Translations under genes and position numbers: made by a program
The notes under the pieces: generated by a model
Database searches by the model: none
What the model saw: the letters and a program-made list of their open reading frames with translations, nothing else
Told to the model about the DNA's origin: nothing
In this document: piece after piece, positions 7,307 to 7,843 of the stretch
Position numbering within the stretch: position 1 is the stretch's first letter
How the letters are laid out: every line of letters begins with the position of its first letter
Assembly (NCBI GenBank): GCA_012959845.1
Contig: DUCL01000220.1
Span: 3,874 to 11,716, forward strand
Length of the DNA: 7,843 nucleotides
Direction: 5' to 3'
DNA from: Candidatus Poseidoniales archaeon
GTDB taxonomy: Archaea; Thermoplasmatota; Poseidoniia; Poseidoniales; Poseidoniaceae

Positions 7307-7343
7307 TGCGCGGACTTCCTATGAAAGGGGTAATATCCGCGCA
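7307..7343 (+). repeat. 8-bp perfect inverted repeat between the M28 gene and the next gene
   Basis: TGCGCGGA (7307-7314) and TCCGCGCA (7336-7343) are perfect complements around 21 bases. Inside, TTCCT/AGGGG (7316-7320 with 7326-7330, two G-U pairs) can form an inner stem with loop ATGAA. This GC-rich element stands out from its AT-leaning surroundings. It could be a transcript-end structure for the M28 gene, a leader structure for the next gene, or an operator: a weak TATA-like TAATAT (7331-7336) touches its right arm. No poly-T run follows. Confidence 0.45.
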
Positions 7344-7366
7344 CGAACACCTATGGTTTGAGCGGA

Positions 7367-7373
7367 GGAGGTG
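7367..7373 (+). promoter_or_regulatory. strong Shine-Dalgarno fixing the GTG start at 7379
   Basis: GGAGGTG is a full-length match to the archaeal anti-SD, 5 bases from the GTG. A second GGAGG overlaps just upstream (7364-7368). It decides the start of the following gene, which has no ATG nearby in frame. Confidence 0.85.
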
Positions 7374-7378
7374 GTAAC

Positions 7379-7843
7379 GTGTCTGGCAAGAGTGTTGAAG
7401 ACAGAAAAGCCGCACTGAAGGCACGTGTTCAGTCCCAACTCAAAGCCTCACAAGATGCGACTGAACAAAGAGCAATTGCTTCTAGTGAAGAATTGGTTGT
7501 CAGTGTCGAAGAAATAGATGCTGCAGTTGAAATGGCGGCCGAACAAACAAAACAACGTTGGTTACAATTAGAGGAAGTTGAAAGAGGACGCTGGAGAACT
7601 ATCGCTGCATCTTTGATTTTGTTGGGTTCATTATTGGGAATGATGAGTGGTGCTTTGATTCTGCAAGGTAATCCGGGTGACATAATTTCTTCATCGTTCT
7701 TTACCTCTCCAGATTCTGTAGATCTTATTGGCTCTGCGATTCAAGCAGAAGAAGGGATAGAAGTAGAAAATGTAACTGTTGAATTAATTGAGATTGAGTC
7801 AAATACAGTCCTCCGCACCACAAAAACAGATGCAAATGGTCTT
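7379..7843 (+). CDS. single-pass membrane protein with extracellular beta domain (3' end cut by window edge)
   Basis: From the GTG the frame is open for 155 codons to the window end. Residues 1-72 are hydrophilic, Ala/Glu/Gln/Lys-rich and probably a helical, coiled-coil-like cytoplasmic segment; RWRTIAA leads into a transmembrane helix (about 74-96). After a short linker, residues 125-155 read as the first strands of a carboxypeptidase-regulatory-like (transthyretin-like) beta domain: VENVTVELIE, a turn, then VLRTTKTDANGL, where the T-D-A-N-G end is typical of that fold. There is no signal peptide, so the topology is cytoplasmic N terminus and external C-terminal part. The function is not recognisable. 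It follows the M28 gene by 86 bases on the same strand; the inverted repeat and strong SD between them suggest its own control. The domain call is moderate because the rest is missing. Confidence 0.75.
   Translation, partial: MSGKSVEDRKAALKARVQSQLKASQDATEQRAIASSEELVVSVEEIDAAVEMAAEQTKQRWLQLEEVERGRWRTIAASLILLGSLLGMMSGALILQGNPGDIISSSFFTSPDSVDLIGSAIQAEEGIEVENVTVELIEIESNTVLRTTKTDANGL

Noticed and set aside
7429..7683. 84-residue open frame on the minus strand
   Set aside because: Antisense to the membrane protein gene, which has a strong SD and coherent protein features.

Overview
The window looks like chromosomal DNA of a planktonic archaeon, most likely Marine Group II/III Euryarchaeota (Poseidoniales or a related Thermoplasmata lineage). 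The reasons are a stand-alone type I 3-dehydroquinate dehydratase, archaeal TATA-like promoter sequence with Shine-Dalgarno (SD) sites matching GGAGGTGA, GTG starts, and large secreted, membrane-anchored PKD-repeat peptidases. This placement is inferred from style and gene content; there is no rRNA or other marker gene.

Layout. (1) Positions 1-645 (+) hold the 3' part of aroD (shikimate pathway), cut by the left edge. (2) Convergent to it, 29 bases away, are two minus-strand genes that read as one unit: a 1401-residue zinc metallopeptidase (M30/hyicolysin-like catalytic domain, five recognisable PKD-type repeats plus a divergent terminal module, C-terminal membrane anchor and cytoplasmic tail; 5977 to 1772), then, 56 bases on, a 346-residue Trp-rich membrane-anchored protein of unknown function (1715 to 675). 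(3) An 88-base divergent control region (5978-6065) carries a palindromic TATA-like element that could serve both directions. (4) On the plus strand, 6066-7292 encodes an M28-family zinc peptidase with glutaminyl-cyclase-like motifs, also membrane anchored. (5) After an 86-base gap with a perfect 8-bp inverted repeat and a very strong SD, a GTG start at 7379 opens a single-pass membrane protein that runs off the right edge.

How the genes fit together. Three adjacent genes (M30-PKD endopeptidase, orphan ectodomain protein, M28 hydrolase) all encode exported, membrane-tethered proteins, and the two hydrolases are transcribed divergently from one small promoter region. A cell-surface module for handling proteins or peptides, with the endopeptidase making fragments and the M28 enzyme processing ends, is a reasonable inference but not demonstrated. 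Nothing here looks like a mobile element, CRISPR array, tRNA or rRNA. The most notable points are the aroD product lacking several usual substrate-binding residues, the palindromic shared TATA (predicting a leaderless M28 mRNA and a leadered M30 mRNA starting with a hairpin), and the orphan protein encoded behind the peptidase.
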